From Alitta virens (Eukaryota; Annelida; Polychaeta; Phyllodocida; Nereididae): a stretch of 64,000 bases of DNA. Below the pieces are notes generated by a model. That model ran no database searches and was not told the DNA's origin. It saw only the letters and a list, made by a program, of their open reading frames with translations. Shown here piece after piece: positions 26,483 to 40,760 of this stretch. A program made the translations under genes and the position numbers. The stretch is taken from the NCBI GenBank assembly GCA_932294295.1, contig OW028573.1, positions 1,746,001 through 1,810,000 of the forward strand, read 5' to 3'. Each line of letters starts with the position of its first letter. The first letter of the stretch is position 1.

Positions 26483-29400
26483 CTAAACATGGCTCTCCTC
26501 CCCCAGATTCTTCAGCTGTTCCAGGAGGATAAGGTCATCAACACGACTGAATTTGTCCTTGGTGGATTTGTTTGAGCTCTTTTCTGGCATGTTTGGCTGG
26601 GAGGGTACATCTCCGTTTGTGACAAGACGAGGTGAACTGTTGTTATGATGGAGAGAGTCATTGGCAGGAGGGAAGGGTTTGTCATCAATGTTGTTGTTCT
26701 GGCCTGGTTTGTCACAGTCTGAGGGGTCAGTGGGACTGACACAGTCAGGGTCTGTACTGTCAATAGTGTTGGGGGTCATGGCAGTCCTGTCATCCCAGTC
26801 TAAGCTGGTCACTGACGTTAAAGTGTCTTCCAGTTCTTCACTGGTCATTTGTTTGTTCCGCACATTTGCATTCATATAACCCCCGTGTGGGTAACCCCTG
26901 CCGCTGTGACTGTAGTGGCCTTTATATGAGTCATATAACAGCTGGTTATTACAGCTGTCTGGACTGTCAGGGCTATGTGGCACATATGGTTGAGAGTTAA
27001 GTGAGCAACTCCCCACAGTTTCATCATCAAGGGCTATTCTGCAGTCATCTTTAGGATTAGTTTTGGCATTATTGTCAAGCACCTGCTCAGCCATAAGCAG
27101 AGATTCACGTTCGGGAGATTGCTCCCTGGAAGAATAGTCTGTATTTCTTGGCAGTTTTGGCTGATCCTCATCGTTTTCATTTGTTGAGATTCGTTTGTAC
27201 GGTGTGGACTGAGCCAGTGGTGCACCTGTTGCAGTACTTAGTCCTGTGAATTCATTTTCTGGCGTTTCTGCATAATCCACAGGACTGGGAACAGGGATGA
27301 AGTAAAAGTATCCCTCAGCTTTTCCCTGTCTCAGTGGGCTTTGTTGGATAGGGGCCATGGTAGGCATCCCTGTCGTTATTCTGTGGTAACCATTTCCTGA
27401 CTTTTGTGATCCTTTCCAGCTGCCAGAATCAACACTAGAAATATCTGAGAGAGTTTCCGGGGATGCGAGAGGAGCACCTCCCATCAGATCATCATCAACT
27501 TCTGTTTCTCTTGTGTTAAGTTCAAGGTTACAAGGGCGCACTTTAGGCTTGACCTTCTCAGCCTCACCTCTATTGGCGCCAGGCTCGGCACCCACTGGCT
27601 CTGCACTCAATGGCGTAACATAATCCCAACTCGGGCTGTTGGATACTGAACTGAATGCTCCTGAGGACCTGTTAGGGCAAGATGGGTTAGTGTGCGTGAA
27701 GCTCGTTTCTACGAATGCGCTGTCAACTGCATCTTGGTCCTGATCAGGGCTGTCCTGGTCGAGCTGTGCCTTTCTCACCGATTCTGGCAATTTCCTCTCT
27801 GGTTTGGCAGGACCGAGGTTCACCAGGACCTGCAAAGACAATTTACACAATATGAAACAATGGTTAAAAAAAAACTGCCACTTTTTCTTAATTAACATTT
27901 ACTCATAGATCCAACAAACCTTCTCAAGTGCTTCAATCACTTTGTCAGGCATGTGATCTTGCACCATTGATGGAGAAATCAACACCTCATCAAAATCGAT
28001 GTTGTCTGCCCAGACAGCTTGATACACAGGCTCATTGGACCCACATAACCTGTTCAAAAGAAATACATAAGTTACATATATCTTCAAAATCAATCTTTAC
28101 TCAGTTCGCAAACACTTCTTTTATTGCAGTATTTCGAATACTCAAATAAAAACAATCAGCAATACAAGTCTCTAAGGGCTGTTCCATTTTTTTTTTTAAA
28201 AGAGGGGGGGGGGGAGACCTTTAAATATTTAGACCCCCCCCTCTCACCCTCGATATCTGGTTTTTGACAGACCCCTCCACCCCCGCTTTCTCCTACATTA
28301 AGATATTAAGAAAATACTGGTCAACCACCTCCCTCCCGATATCTGAAAAATCTTCAGGTCCCCCCCCCCCCCCCCTTTTAAATGGAACAGCCCTAAATCT
28401 CAACAAATCCTACCTTCTAGTTTTTGGATGGTTTCGCACAATGTGGATGATCTTTCCAGGAGGATAGAGGGGTGTATGAGTTGTAAGTGCAATTTGTGAG
28501 TCTGTGGGATGAGTGAAACTTCTCGACTCCTTTTCTTGCTTCATCAACTTATGAGTCTCGACCATCATAGTGGAATCCTCATTATCAATTCTCTCATCCG
28601 AACAACAGCACATCATACTGCCACCAATTATTTTCCACTGCAAAATTAAGGTCAATTGTAACATAACTGATACCACAAACAATTTAATGGAAAATCTAGT
28701 GAAACTTTGAATGAGAGAATTTTCATTTGTTTCTGCTTAATACTGACCTTGGGTTCTGAACTAATTTTTATGACATTGATTAAATCCTGTCTCATAGCTT
28801 CTAACTGATGAAGTCCGATTCTACAAAAATACAAAAAAAGATCAAGACATACTCAGTTGAAAAATAAGTGCGGTTATGAAAGTCATTGCTGAGTGCAGAT
28901 GCACCCTACAGCATCAACTAGAACGGAGTCTTTGAATCTGTAAACTCACCTAGGTACTACATCTTTACCAACAACCACTGATGTTATGAATGACTTAGTT
29001 TCCTCAACTGTTGTAGCACTGAAATTTAAGAGAAAAGCACATAATTATTTTAACTGTTTTGTACTTCTGTGTGGTTATAGAAACAGCAGTGAAACGGTTA
29101 AGCAAGCCTTACCTAAGCAAGCCTCCAGGAGGAGAATAAGCATAACAATGGAGATTAGGATACTCATTGTAGAGAAGAATTGCCAGTATGGCCGCAGTGC
29201 CAGCACCTAATGAGTGGCCAACTAGGATTAATTCATAACTCTTGGTATCTCGTTCCTGGAAAACAATAGGGATTGAAATTATAACATCAAGAATTAAACA
29301 AATATGGATGAAAGAAAGATCACATAGCGAGCTATAGTGAAACACTCAGATGAGCCGATTTGCCTTTAAAATCTTTCACAGTAGTTCTATATCCCAAGCA

Positions 29401-32400
29401 CAGCTGAAAGGTGTTGAAGTTACGTTTTCTAACAAAACTGGATGCACTTGTCTATTGTTTCTTGATGAGAAATTGTTGTCATCAGTCATAATAACAAACC
29501 TGAGGCCAGTTTAATCTTGTTAGGCAAGAAATCTGTCATTGCCAACGGCGCATTTTGGTGTAAAAAATTAATTCTGGGAAGATCCAAAAAATTAAAACAA
29601 GGCACTAGCAATGACGTCATATAAGAAACTACGTCACTTCATGGGTTGAGATGTCATTGGTGTCTGTTCTCCAATAATTCTCAGTGCAAAATGGCGATGA
29701 AGTTTCATTGACCAAATCGGAGCTGTCGTAGTTTTTAGAGAACAAATAACAATTGTCAGATCATTGCTTTCATTTCTCTTAAAAAATCAAGTCTATGGAG
29801 TCCTAAAGAGTGGACAGGGAAGGTCAGCGTAGCGCTGCTTTGGTGTGTCATTATTATAGTTTGACTGCGAAAGTTTTCAGTGGGCAATCAGTCCATCCTC
29901 AACAGAGGACAGATACTCCATCTACGGAACACTCACCAAATCCCTTCCAAATGCCTGGGACAGTAACATCTCATCTTTAATTTTCTTTTTAATATAAACA
30001 GCAGCTTGCACCATTCCCTGCAACAAATCATTGGATGTTTAGAATAAGTGGCAATTCCAATAAATGATGAGGAAGCAACAGGGATTATGAGGACATTAAT
30101 AGAAAATCAAAACTTCATCGTTTTTTAAAACTTCAATTGCAGAAATATATCTGGCAGATCACTAAGTCTGAAGTGTGGCTTATTCAACTAATTCATGATG
30201 TATACCTTATGTCCTAACCAATCCTCCCTGACCGGTTCTACGGGTAACTGTTCTGCATCTGCCTTTAAATCTGTTAGTACGTCCTGTAACATAATATAAA
30301 CATCGTCAATAGGTCATGATGACCTTATGGATATCATTAAGAAAAATGTATCAAATCTGACCTAATTATGAGAATGCATCCCATGAACATACCTGAAGAG
30401 ACAATGTCCCTCGAATAGAAATTACAACAGTCCTCATTTCATGGTCGATAGCTACAAAGAAAGGTGTCTCTCCGATCTGAAAAACCAATTAAAACATCAA
30501 TTTACGAATGTTCGAAAAGCCCTATAAGTTGTTTACAGGTAGGTCAACAAAGAGACGCTCGTCAGATCTCATAACAATCCTGACTTAGTTTGTACAGTTT
30601 TTAGTGTAAATAAGGTGTTATCATGACGTAAAAGATTCCATATGAAGCCATTTCTATTGTTGTTACCAATAATAGGCAAGTGATGCACAATGAAATTTAA
30701 TCCGAACTAATGGCATTTGCTTAAGTCCTGTCTCATTGTGCAGCCAAACAAAGCCAATTAGCCAGAGAACAGAGCCAAAGGTCCCGTCCCAGACTCACAT
30801 CAACATGGTAAGTCACATAGACCAGCTCCAGGTTCTTCAATCCACTGAGCTTTAGCAGAGCTCCTTTGTTGCATTCACAGCAGTTGTCCTCCACTAAGAT
30901 GGTGTGGTGAGCCTGACTCCTGCAGCAGCAGCAACAGCAGCACCTGCAAACGTGATGATGAAAAAAGTATTATTTATGCTCTGATAAATGGTTTACTCAT
31001 ATGATGCTTCAGTTTTCCTTTTTTGAAACTTTGCTGATTCTAATTTGTTTGCACTACAAACACGATTTCCATCATGAATGCGTGTCTGAAGACCAATTAA
31101 ATCATTAAAAATTCTGACGTCATCTCCTAGGAACTAGACGACCAAAATAGATGTGACGTAAAATGTTGAATTATACGAGCATCAAGTTTCTGTTACAGAG
31201 CACAGAAATGCTTAAGTTATGCTATGAAGTGACCAAATTAGGTTCGCCACATGCAAGTACATGTACACACAAAATACTGAATACACAATCACAAAACCAT
31301 ATGTACCTTAGTTCCGGCATAATTTTGCACAGCCCAGTTCCAGTATTCATCTTCATATACATGGGCCATCCATAAGCGGCCAGCGCATACCTCATGTAAT
31401 GTACAACTTGTTTGTAATCCGAGAGCACATCTTGATTCTGCAGATGCAGAAATTTAGTCTGTGGAGTAATTGGCACTCCCGACAGAAACTGATAAACTTC
31501 ATTCGTCCCCTGTAACAGAATCATCAGTCATATGATTTGTTAAATCTTCATTTTCTAATATATCTCTCCATAACAACAGAAGAACAAGTTTATGTACATG
31601 TTCCATGCAGCTGCATTGCAGCACACACTGCATCATACCTGTTCAATGATTACTTTGCGACGCATTCGTTGGTGACGTCTCAAAAGCACTAGGCCAGCCA
31701 CGACGTCAGATGGTACGACATCAAGGTCTCTGAAGAACTCGGTGAATAGCTTTGCCACCTCAGTGAATGAATTCTGGAAAAAGCGGAAAAAAAAAAATTA
31801 ATTAAAAAATGCATCAACAACGTTTTTTAAATTTTTTTTTTAAATTTTATTCAATATAAAAGAACAGAAGCCTTATTATGTTACTTACACTGTGCCTTTC
31901 CTTCTTCACACAACAGAAGAGAAATTTACAACGTCGATCCCAACTTTCTTCATAAGCTCTCATCGCCTTCCTGGAATCAGATAATTGTATGGTATATTCA
32001 TACACAAAACACTCTTTACAGACATGAAGTATGAGGAGAACAATGACTTAATTTGAAATACTGCGACATCAACTCCATTTATCTATAATACACCATTGTG
32101 AATGGACCACTTTAATGATCGATTTAGTTGATTTTAATGCCATCATCCAACTTCTTGCGCAGCCAGTTAATATTTAAATTACCTAAACATTTCCACAACA
32201 TTGTCATTCAAACGATCAATAGCTTTTGTGCATGTCACAAAGAAGTAAGATACATGTGTAGTGTGGAAACAGAAAAACAACAGATTTACTTTCCAGGAAA
32301 CTTTAAAAGCTTTTAAAATATGCTTTAATCATGCTAACAGAAAACCCTGTAGTTTTCCGATGTATAATGAAGGATTGAATTATACAGAGATTTATAAATT

Positions 32401-35400
32401 TTTGCAAGATGTCCAAGATCATGCCCAAATACCTCACAACAAATCATGAGAAAAAGTATGAAATATCATGACCAGTGGACTCATGCTGTAGAAAAACAAA
32501 CAACAATTTAAGATGTCTTATCATATTATCTTATAGTATGAACTTAACCTGTATCTAATTGACTGTTCCTTATGATATAAGAATACATGTAACTTATTCC
32601 AGATAGCAGCAGAATTTCAGAAGTACAAGTGGAGAATTTGACAGTAGAAAGGATGAAAATATAATCATTTGTCAGTCTTATATTCAACAGTAATGTTCTG
32701 TAGCCGCTAAGACTTAACCTAACCTGTCCATTTTGAAGTTACCGACAGCTAATTCTAACAATTAACCGGCCTTTCTGGTTGGTTATATTAGTAACATGCA
32801 GTTAGATAGCAGTGCTGTTATCTTATCATCACAATTAGAAATACCACAAAAAAAATTCCATAATCCAGTGCATTTTCAGTGCTTCAAACGAAATTAAATA
32901 GCAAAAATTCAAAACAAAGTAAAAAAGATCTTGTATTTCAAGGCAAGTAAAATGCAGTAAGTGAGCGTCAATTGCTATTCAGAGGGCATATATAGTCAAA
33001 AAATGACAATTTTATTATTTTAGATTTTGCACAAAACTAGATTCTGTACATGTCACGAATCAACAGTAGTTAATTTGGATCAGGCCCGTTGATTAGCAAA
33101 GACACTGAAGGAGAGCAAGTTAAGAATATAACTAGGAGAAAGAGTTAAGAATATAACTACTATATCGGAGGCATTTATCTTTACCTTACTACTCGGTCAA
33201 CAGAAGCAGTTGAATGGGGTCTGTTATAAATAGCAACACACATGTAAGAACAAAATTGCTATTTAAGAACAAAATTGCTATTGATGTACTGTAAACAGTA
33301 TAAAAGAAAATTTTCAAAACATTATTTCATGCAAATCGGGTCAAAGCGTATGTGATGGTCTTGACATGCTCAAGACTTTTATATATTCTAAACTGTCATG
33401 ATAATATGACCTCTAAATTCTTAAAAATTTCAATATCAAAATCATTAAAGTACAATGTAAAAAATAAAGTTTCCTCTCAACTCAATATAAAAAGCATGCC
33501 TTGCAAACCCAAGCAATGTTTTTAAGTAGACTGGTGAATCAAAAAATAATATAATACCATGCAACAAAAATTAATGGGATACCTCTACATATCAGAGCTC
33601 ATGTGGGGAAAAAGCAGAAATAAATAAAAACTGTTTTATGCCACTCGGTGGTGTCACATATTTGTCACCACTTTTCTGCATTGCAATCTATGTTTATGTT
33701 TATCATTCAGCAGCTTCTTAAAATGAAATGCTTCTGCAATACACTTTCAATAACCTAATTCTAAGAATTAGCACTCTGTTTTCAAATGTGTCTAAGCAGA
33801 TTAATTACTACAATGCAATACAATAGAGATGCCCTATTATTGACATGGCCACAGAAAGATACTTCTCAGATAATAATTAATGTATACATGTTAGCTTTCT
33901 AGACTACCTATATTCTCTTTGTACTGGACGAAAAAACAACTACCAACAAAATTCTCCAACATCACAAGAGCAGAAAAAATTTACGATTAAATTACAGCAT
34001 TCAATTTTCAATAAACCATTTACATTTCCTGCTCTGCGCTAACAAACAAGACGTCTGGTTGCCAGCTCAGGGAAATATGTTTGTCTCTTTTCAGTTTCCT
34101 GCTTCTTCCGATTCTAATATGATTACTCCAAATTACCATCTTGATGACAAAGAAAATGCTAATATACCAAACTCACGAAGCACCAACTTCATTTATCAAT
34201 TACAGCAAGCAGGAGATCTCAGCAGTCAAATGAACACATTTCATGTCTTTCCTTTTTGATTCAACATTTGTTATATTAAACGTGTTTACGGCTTCTACAC
34301 TAAACTTCTAAACAGTATATTCTGATACACTGCACGTTTACTTGAGATGACGTGGACACCAACAATCCACATGTTATCCCAACACCTTTAAAAGCCCAGT
34401 GAGTTTGGCAATTACTGCAGTCCACTGTTTTACAGATTGCTTGGCCAGACTATTTTCAAAATCCAGCATTATTATTGATCTATTATTTATACTGTATGTT
34501 TTATATGAATAAAGCGTATACTATTATTAATCATGCAAGGGATAAGATCCTTAGTTCACCAGAATAAACTATACTCCCAGTTATGGAAGAATTAGATATC
34601 ATTGCTAAAATTATCACCGAGAGAAGATTGCCCACCTACTGTTAAAGGAATGATACAACTATTATGTCAGTGAGAGTAATATGCTTAAAAGGTATCAATT
34701 TATTGTGAATGTCACCATAATCCCTATGAGACCATTATCATACCATGTGAAGTTTCATCCTAAATATTCTATTTATGTGTTTATTTATGTACGTACAACA
34801 AGACTGAATCCAATACTAGCTGAAATAAAGATATGCATATTTAGAGTGGTCTGACAGGCTGGCACAACTCAATATGTATGTTTCAAAACATTTGACAGCA
34901 CAGAATATGTCATTACCTATGACGCCAGTTGCGACGTCGACTACCGGACCGGTGCCTGGCTCCCTGGCGCTGCTCTCGTTCCTTAATGCTCTCTTGATAC
35001 CGTTTCATCTTCACCCAGCTACGTCCTGCTGTGTCGAACGTACACCAGAGGGAGATGACCACGCATAGCATCACCAGCCAGTTGCACACTATGATGCCTG
35101 AATGTTGCAACAAAACAATTTAACATTAACAGTTTAGTTCACTTTCAGTCTCGGTGATTTATGCAGTTACATCATCCATGAAATGGAAATTCAAGTTTTA
35201 ATCAGCAATCAATAATTCACCGACAGTGCCTTCTAGTTTCTAATTAACCAAAGTTTCCTTCTGACAAATGACAGTATGTATTTACAAATGACAGTGTTAT
35301 AATGAACTGCAAAAGAACTAATTGTGAAACGAGTTCACCAGAAAGAATTTGACATTTTCAGAAATGCATGCCAAGGGAGGCAATATGGCAGGTCGGAATG

Positions 35401-38400
35401 ATATACGAGTGCAAAGTGTCAAGAATGGGAAAATACTTTCTAAATGCCATGTCAACCATGGACCTCAGGCAAGCAATGGACAGAAAACCCTCATGTTTGT
35501 GAAGAGACCTCCTTTCTATTTCCCCACAGGATGGAACTCATCTCTTCAACAACCTTACGACAAGAACGAATATTCCCAAGTCCCAATAGGTGCAGACGCA
35601 GGGTTCATGATCGATACTTGCAATATATTCACCCAAACAGAATTTAAAAACATCCGCCCACACAAAATCTGGGCAAATATTACACCATGTGGTTGCAAAA
35701 AGAAATGACTGCAGTGAATTAATACACTGATTCATATCCATACAAGCAGTGTGACAAGTCTAATGCATATGCAGTTTCTATTTACCACAACGGTCCGTGG
35801 GGCAGAAGGTCCATTAATTTAATGACAGTTGGCATTTAAGTAAGGGGAGTGACGATGAGGTCAGGCTGTGGCTACAATATAGAATATGACTGACAGATGA
35901 GCTAGACGCAGAGGTTTGATCAGCTGGTCCTGTCGGTTTCCTTTCCAGGCACCATACACAGTACCTGGAGTGTCCAGCAAACACTCATTAATCTGCCTTT
36001 CAGACTGCTGCCAATGTTGCGCTTTATGAATCAACGGAGAAGCAGCAAAGCGCCTGACATCAGCAGTGCTTCATCATCCTTTTCACTTAGTCTGGTATCA
36101 CTAGAATCAATGCAGTATTTCATTTGACATTGAAAAATGAGCCCTTTTGGCCGGAATGATCAACGTCAAGAAGCTGCATTTCCCGAGAACTCCCTCGGCA
36201 GTGAGTCCAACCTTTGACTCTCAGGTATTATGCATGGCACTTTAGGCATCCATATTGCTTGATGTGATATTTTTTTAGAAAACTGTCCAGCTTCTGGCTA
36301 TATAAAGATTAAAGAAACATAAAACACAAGATACATGAGGTAGTTGTAATCTTGCTGCTCAAGACCATTGGGTAAATTGTTACGGACCCTATCACATGCC
36401 CAATGCCAGTTCCATCACAGGAGTTAAAATTGAAGACTTCTGCAAACAAATACGGCATTTCAGCGAGTTAATTTCTCTGAACAGACTTCACTTTAGTTTC
36501 AAAATTTCATGCTAAAACTACTTGAAACTTTCACGGTTTTAGTTAGATGCATTTCTGCATCTTTGATGCATGCAACATGGATGCTGGCAACAGCAAACAT
36601 TGTACCATTAATGTAAAACCAGAGCACGGCAGCCACAAAAGGCAAATATCAATGCAGCTGCATCCTAATGACTTGTCACTCAACTCAGGAGGGATGGATT
36701 AAGAAGATCAAACGTTGACATGCAATAGCCAAACATGAGCTGCACTCCAATCTCTTTCAGCAGTTTCTTAACTTTTGGCATTAACATCCATTGTGGAATA
36801 AATCTGCGGAGAGCAGGCACATTTGCATGGCGAGCTGTTGGAGAGGAAGCGGAGTTGCCGATACAAAAAGTGTGCGGATGAAGTTCTTCTCCATGCTGAA
36901 CGACTAAATGGAAGCACTCACCAAGAATGGCACGTTTCGGTGTTGAGTTTGGGCAGGTTTTGTAGTTCTGAGCCACCCAGACGACTCCCAGGACCAGCCA
37001 GGCAATCTCTCCAACGAAGACTCCTGCAAAAGATAAGAAAAAAGATTAGAAAAAAAAATAAGAGCATATGCCCAACAATTGTCCATAGGGTGACAACACC
37101 AGTGCCTGGTAAAGCCAATTGACCCTCGCTCTACACACCCTGTTTACGTCAGCCAGCAGCAAATACCATCACCAAGATGTTGTTTCCATGACAACCCTTT
37201 TGCCTCCTCAGTTCTGATAGAATTCCCTCCTTATATTGACACATAATGAACACTCGCTGTTGACTTGCCATCCAACTTGACCTTGTGCAAGGGTATATGG
37301 CCCCAAAATATGGACACACTTCCAGTTAGTTAATCACTGGAAATTCTTTGTTTCCAGCTAAACGGAAATAATCCAATGATTCCATCCATAACACAGCTTG
37401 CAAACATGTATCAGATAAGCAACTGGTTTTCAATGTACGTTTGAAAAGCATAGTTTTATAGTAGTATCACATATTAAAAACTTCAAGCAGAGGATATTTG
37501 GCAAACTGTGTTATTGTGAAAAGCTCTGTATATTAAATTCTTATTGCATGAACGTTTGGTTACAAATATCAATAGAAAGACTGGCATTAGACAGCACATT
37601 TCGGATAAAGGCTGTTATCAAATGTCTCCAGTATTCTTGGAATCCTGTTGACTGTGGTTGTTGATGACAAAAGAAATAACAGAGAGAATAGGAAATGAGC
37701 AACATGAGACTGGAGAGAGAAACATCCCAAGGACAATGAGAAAGAGAAAGATAGAATAAACAATGAGAAAGAGAAAGATAGAATAAACAATAGGAGTAGT
37801 GGTCAGATATAAAAGGGAATAGTAGAGGAAAAATAACAAAAGCAAAAACAGAGAGACAAAGCAAATATGTATGGAATAAGCGAGAATACAGCCACCTTCG
37901 CGACTACATTTCCATTTTACAAGCGGTGTCCACCACACAGTTCACAGTATGTTGCCAGAGAAAATACTGATGCAGTGTACTCAACACCATTGCATTTCTC
38001 CCAAATTCATGACTACTTGTTCATAAAGAACCTTATTACTGCGCAATTCATACATTCCTCGAGTGTATTACAAATTGTTTAGAGGTTTTTTAAAAAAAAA
38101 AAAAAAGAAATGCACACTTGTTGGACCATTTTATAGAAAACTTGCATTTCCTTTTCTGACCGGTATATTCATCTCCGCTAATGCAATGTATGAAATGCAC
38201 ACTTACCAAGACGAACATAGAGCAGATGCTGCATGCTGGTTCGCGGACTGGTGTCCAAAATTGAGCCTCGCATACTGACGAAAGCAATGACAGCCTCAAG
38301 GAGCAGACAGACAGACAGGATGACAATATAGCCAAGGACATGCTCTCTCAGTGTATCCGCACAGTCGTCGCCAAAATGCACCACTCCCAGAATCACTCCC

Positions 38401-38412
38401 AGTACAATTATC
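26483..38412 (-). CDS. DAGLA: Diacylglycerol lipase, DAGL-alpha type (first exon missing)
   Basis: Sixteen minus-strand exons: 38207-38412, 36922-37023, 34917-35097, 31889-31970, 31639-31773, 31307-31509, 30799-30943, 30393-30476, 30206-30283, 29937-30017, 29113-29255, 28950-29018, 28748-28820, 28414-28637, 27920-28049 and 26483-27830. They encode about 1,094 residues. The first three exons carry hydrophobic segments of the N-terminal four-helix membrane domain ([48 protein letters not shown]). Then come [11 protein letters not shown] and [11 protein letters not shown], a Cys-rich insert (CCCCC), [30 protein letters not shown], the nucleophile [24 protein letters not shown] (family Asp) and [11 protein letters not shown] (near the family His). 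DAGL cleaves diacylglycerol to 2-arachidonoylglycerol, the endocannabinoid, at the plasma membrane. The long Ser/Pro-rich last exon favours the alpha over the beta form. The exon with the start codon was not found between 38413 and 47660. Confidence 0.93.
28176..28393. mobile_element. MITE, probably PIF/Harbinger-like, in a DAGL intron
   Basis: GGGCTGTTCCATTT at the left and AAATGGAACAGCCC at the right are perfect 14-bp terminal inverted repeats, flanked by TAA on both sides (28173-28175 and 28394-28396). A 3-bp TAA duplication is the Harbinger signature. The interior has runs of G and C and is non-coding. It lies between DAGL exons 27920-28049 and 28414-28637, ending only 18 bp from the donor. 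Confidence 0.75.
31971..34916. other. Large DAGL intron; no gene seen
   Basis: A 2.9-kb AT-rich intron with only short ORFs without domain character. A duplicated 'AACAAAATTGCTATT' lies near 33250-33285 and two 'AAGAATATAACTA' copies near 33122-33160. Nothing else supported. Confidence 0.5.
35098..36921. other. DAGL intron; no gene seen
   Basis: A 1.8-kb intron between the membrane-domain exons. A 119-codon plus-strand ORF at 35349-35708 has no recognisable features and no splice or promoter context, so it is treated as chance. Confidence 0.5.
37024..38206. other. DAGL intron; no gene seen
   Basis: A 1.2-kb intron with a purine-rich duplicated tract (AATGAGAAAGAGAAAGATAG twice at about 37734-37787). 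Confidence 0.5.
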
Positions 38413-40017
38413 CTGCAAGAACAATAAGAGCAACGGTTAGTACTCAGCGGGTTATAGATGACATGTAAAAATCCCATCAGTAAAGACTTCCATCTCAGTT
38501 TCCTCCATTAATCTGCCATAAAAAAAGAATACTAAGCTCGTTCCACTAGGCTCAAGGTCGCCACTTTTGGCATTTCAAGGACATTCCAAGGTATTTCATT
38601 AGCATTCAAAGGTCATCAAACAAAATGATAGGTATGAATAAACAACAGCATTAAGGCAGATACAGCACCTCCCTGACACACACCCAACACCTATATACGA
38701 CACCAGTGCCTGCTGAAAGCCACCCTCTGAAGAAACGACCTTGAAAGAGGCTTAAATGATTGATGATGTTATTCACATGAAACTGTCCCCCAGAGGATTC
38801 AACCTCCCCTAGTGATGAAAAGAGTCAGAAAGTTGGTGGTCACAGAACTTGCTTTCTCTATCAGCGAAAAACCAGACAACAACACAGCTTAAGTAGCAGA
38901 GTACAATAGAGCACAACTGTCAAAACAACCCTGAGAAATCACTGATTCTTTGTCAAAAATCATATATATTATTATATCATATTTGAGAAAAAGTGGAAAT
39001 CGGTTGAAGAACAATTAAATGCTGGGACCTAATTTGGATAAATACACAGCACTCGCGCCTTTATAATAATAAATATTATATAATGTTTCCAGTACACTGC
39101 ATTGAATAAATGACAATGAAGCAGATCAGGAGGAACTACAATATATAAAATTCACTGGTATTTATGAAACCATTCAAACTAATTGTTTGCCTTCTTCATT
39201 GCATTATGCCAGAATGATCCCGGCTCACGCGACACATCGTTAATTCATCCTGCTGCAAATGAGAGAATATCATTAGCGTCTAAATATGGAACTTGGCCTG
39301 AGGTAGGACCATGTTCGGAGGCTTTCGGGCATTATCCAAAGGCTTCCCTTGTCAGTTCTGTGTCGTGTCAAAGGCAGGAGCATCAGGCAGCCCACCATCA
39401 GGCATCATACCACTCGAAGGAGCTGAAAATGTGCAGTTTTGTTTGTCCAGTGCTCATCATGTAAAATGATGCAGCGTGTAACTGGTGATGTGAAACCAAC
39501 ACGTGCATCACATGAGTTATGACATGAAGCATCGCATGAAGCACAGGATTAGGCCCACGAAGAGAGGCTCCTGAAGCTGCTGTCATGGAGCCTGGCTGCT
39601 GATGGGAGACGCGGTAATTACGCTAAAGACAAGAGAACCCTTGACGAAGGATGTGCAGCACGCCATCACCACCTCAGTACCACCTCAGTACCACCATGGG
39701 ACCACGTGACCACCACGTTGCTAGCACGTTGTCTTCGCGAGGCGCTGACAGGGTGGCATCTTCATTTCCGGGCCCTTTGCTCGGTTAGCATTGCCTGTCA
39801 CAACGATCCCTTCCTCCCATTCACTGCCTCATATCGCCTTACAGGCCAGATTGCCTTAGCTGGTAACCCAACCACCTAATACGCCTGGACTAATCATGCT
39901 CCATGGGTGAGGGGTCAGTGCACCTGTATGCCATCCAGTGCCACTACCACACTGTAGCCGGTCTTAGCCAGTAACAGGACTTCAAGGCAAAGGACTGGCA
40001 GCACCTAATTTGCTCAA

Positions 40018-40180
40018 AAGGCTGGAGAGGTCGAGTGGTTAAGACCTTGGCTAGCTCTGTGGAAGGTTCCAGATTCGAATCTGGTGTCTCAGCTGCGGCA
40101 AGAAAGAGAGACTCCCACCTATGGAATGGGTTGGGACTAATTATTTAACACGGTGTGGATTCCAAAAAAAGTCTTATCTC
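40018..40180 (+). repeat. tRNA-derived SINE-like sequence
   Basis: GGTCGAGTGGTTAAGACC forms a perfect D-arm/A-box and CCAGATTCGAATCTGG a perfect T-arm/B-box at Ser/Leu-tRNA-like spacing. The anticodon arm is not foldable and there is no intact acceptor stem. The downstream TGGAATGGGTTGGGACTAAT… reads as SINE body rather than flank. So it is a pol III-type repeat, not a working tRNA. Confidence 0.5.
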
Positions 40181-40726
40181 GTAATTATCTCTACATCTAG
40201 CAGTTGGTCATATCAGCTGACTAAGCTCAGTAGCATTTAGACCAATGGTCACCATAGACCTACATTAAACCATGAATAGTGACAATACTGGATATATCAG
40301 CAAAGGTAAAGGCTCACATCAAAGAAAGAGTGATTACCTACACTGGATAGAAAAGTAGTTTAAATTCGATCACCAAGAAGTTGGAAGCCATCGATCTAAC
40401 ACCAAGAGCATCACTTGAAGGGAAAAGCCAGCAGGCTGACATCTAAGGGTGCTTGGCTGGCCACTCCATTTGTGCTTGGTTCGTTTGATGCACCCACACA
40501 AATTCATCTAAGCTGGACACTGTGAACAGCCATCCAGTGGAAATAGAAGGGACATGAATAAGAACCCTCAAAAAGCAGAGGGAGAAAAATGCTGAGACCG
40601 AAGCACAGAGGTATGAAGATGCTGGGTATCACAGGTTTACCAAGTAGCGACAAAGTTCCTGCAGCAGACAAACATTAACACAAAGATCATCCAGCCTTGC
40701 TCTTGCTTGGGTGGCCATTGTTCGGC

Positions 40727-40760
40727 TGCTCTTCCAGCTCTTCCAGCTCTTCCAGCTCTT
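40727..40760. repeat. CAGCTCTTC tandem repeat
   Basis: About four head-to-tail copies of a 9-bp unit. Confidence 0.9.

Noticed and set aside
35349..35708. 119-codon plus-strand ORF in a DAGL intron
   Set aside because: No recognisable features and antisense to the intron; treated as chance.
40018..40105. tRNA-Ser/Leu-like sequence with perfect D and T arms
   Set aside because: Anticodon arm does not fold and acceptor stem is poor; kept as SINE-like repeat instead of a tRNA gene.
40632..40720. Minus-strand ATG stretch with RLDDL and a GT donor as DAGL exon 1
   Set aside because: Lacks the hydrophobic and basic pattern of the DAGL N-terminus; similarity is two or three residues only.
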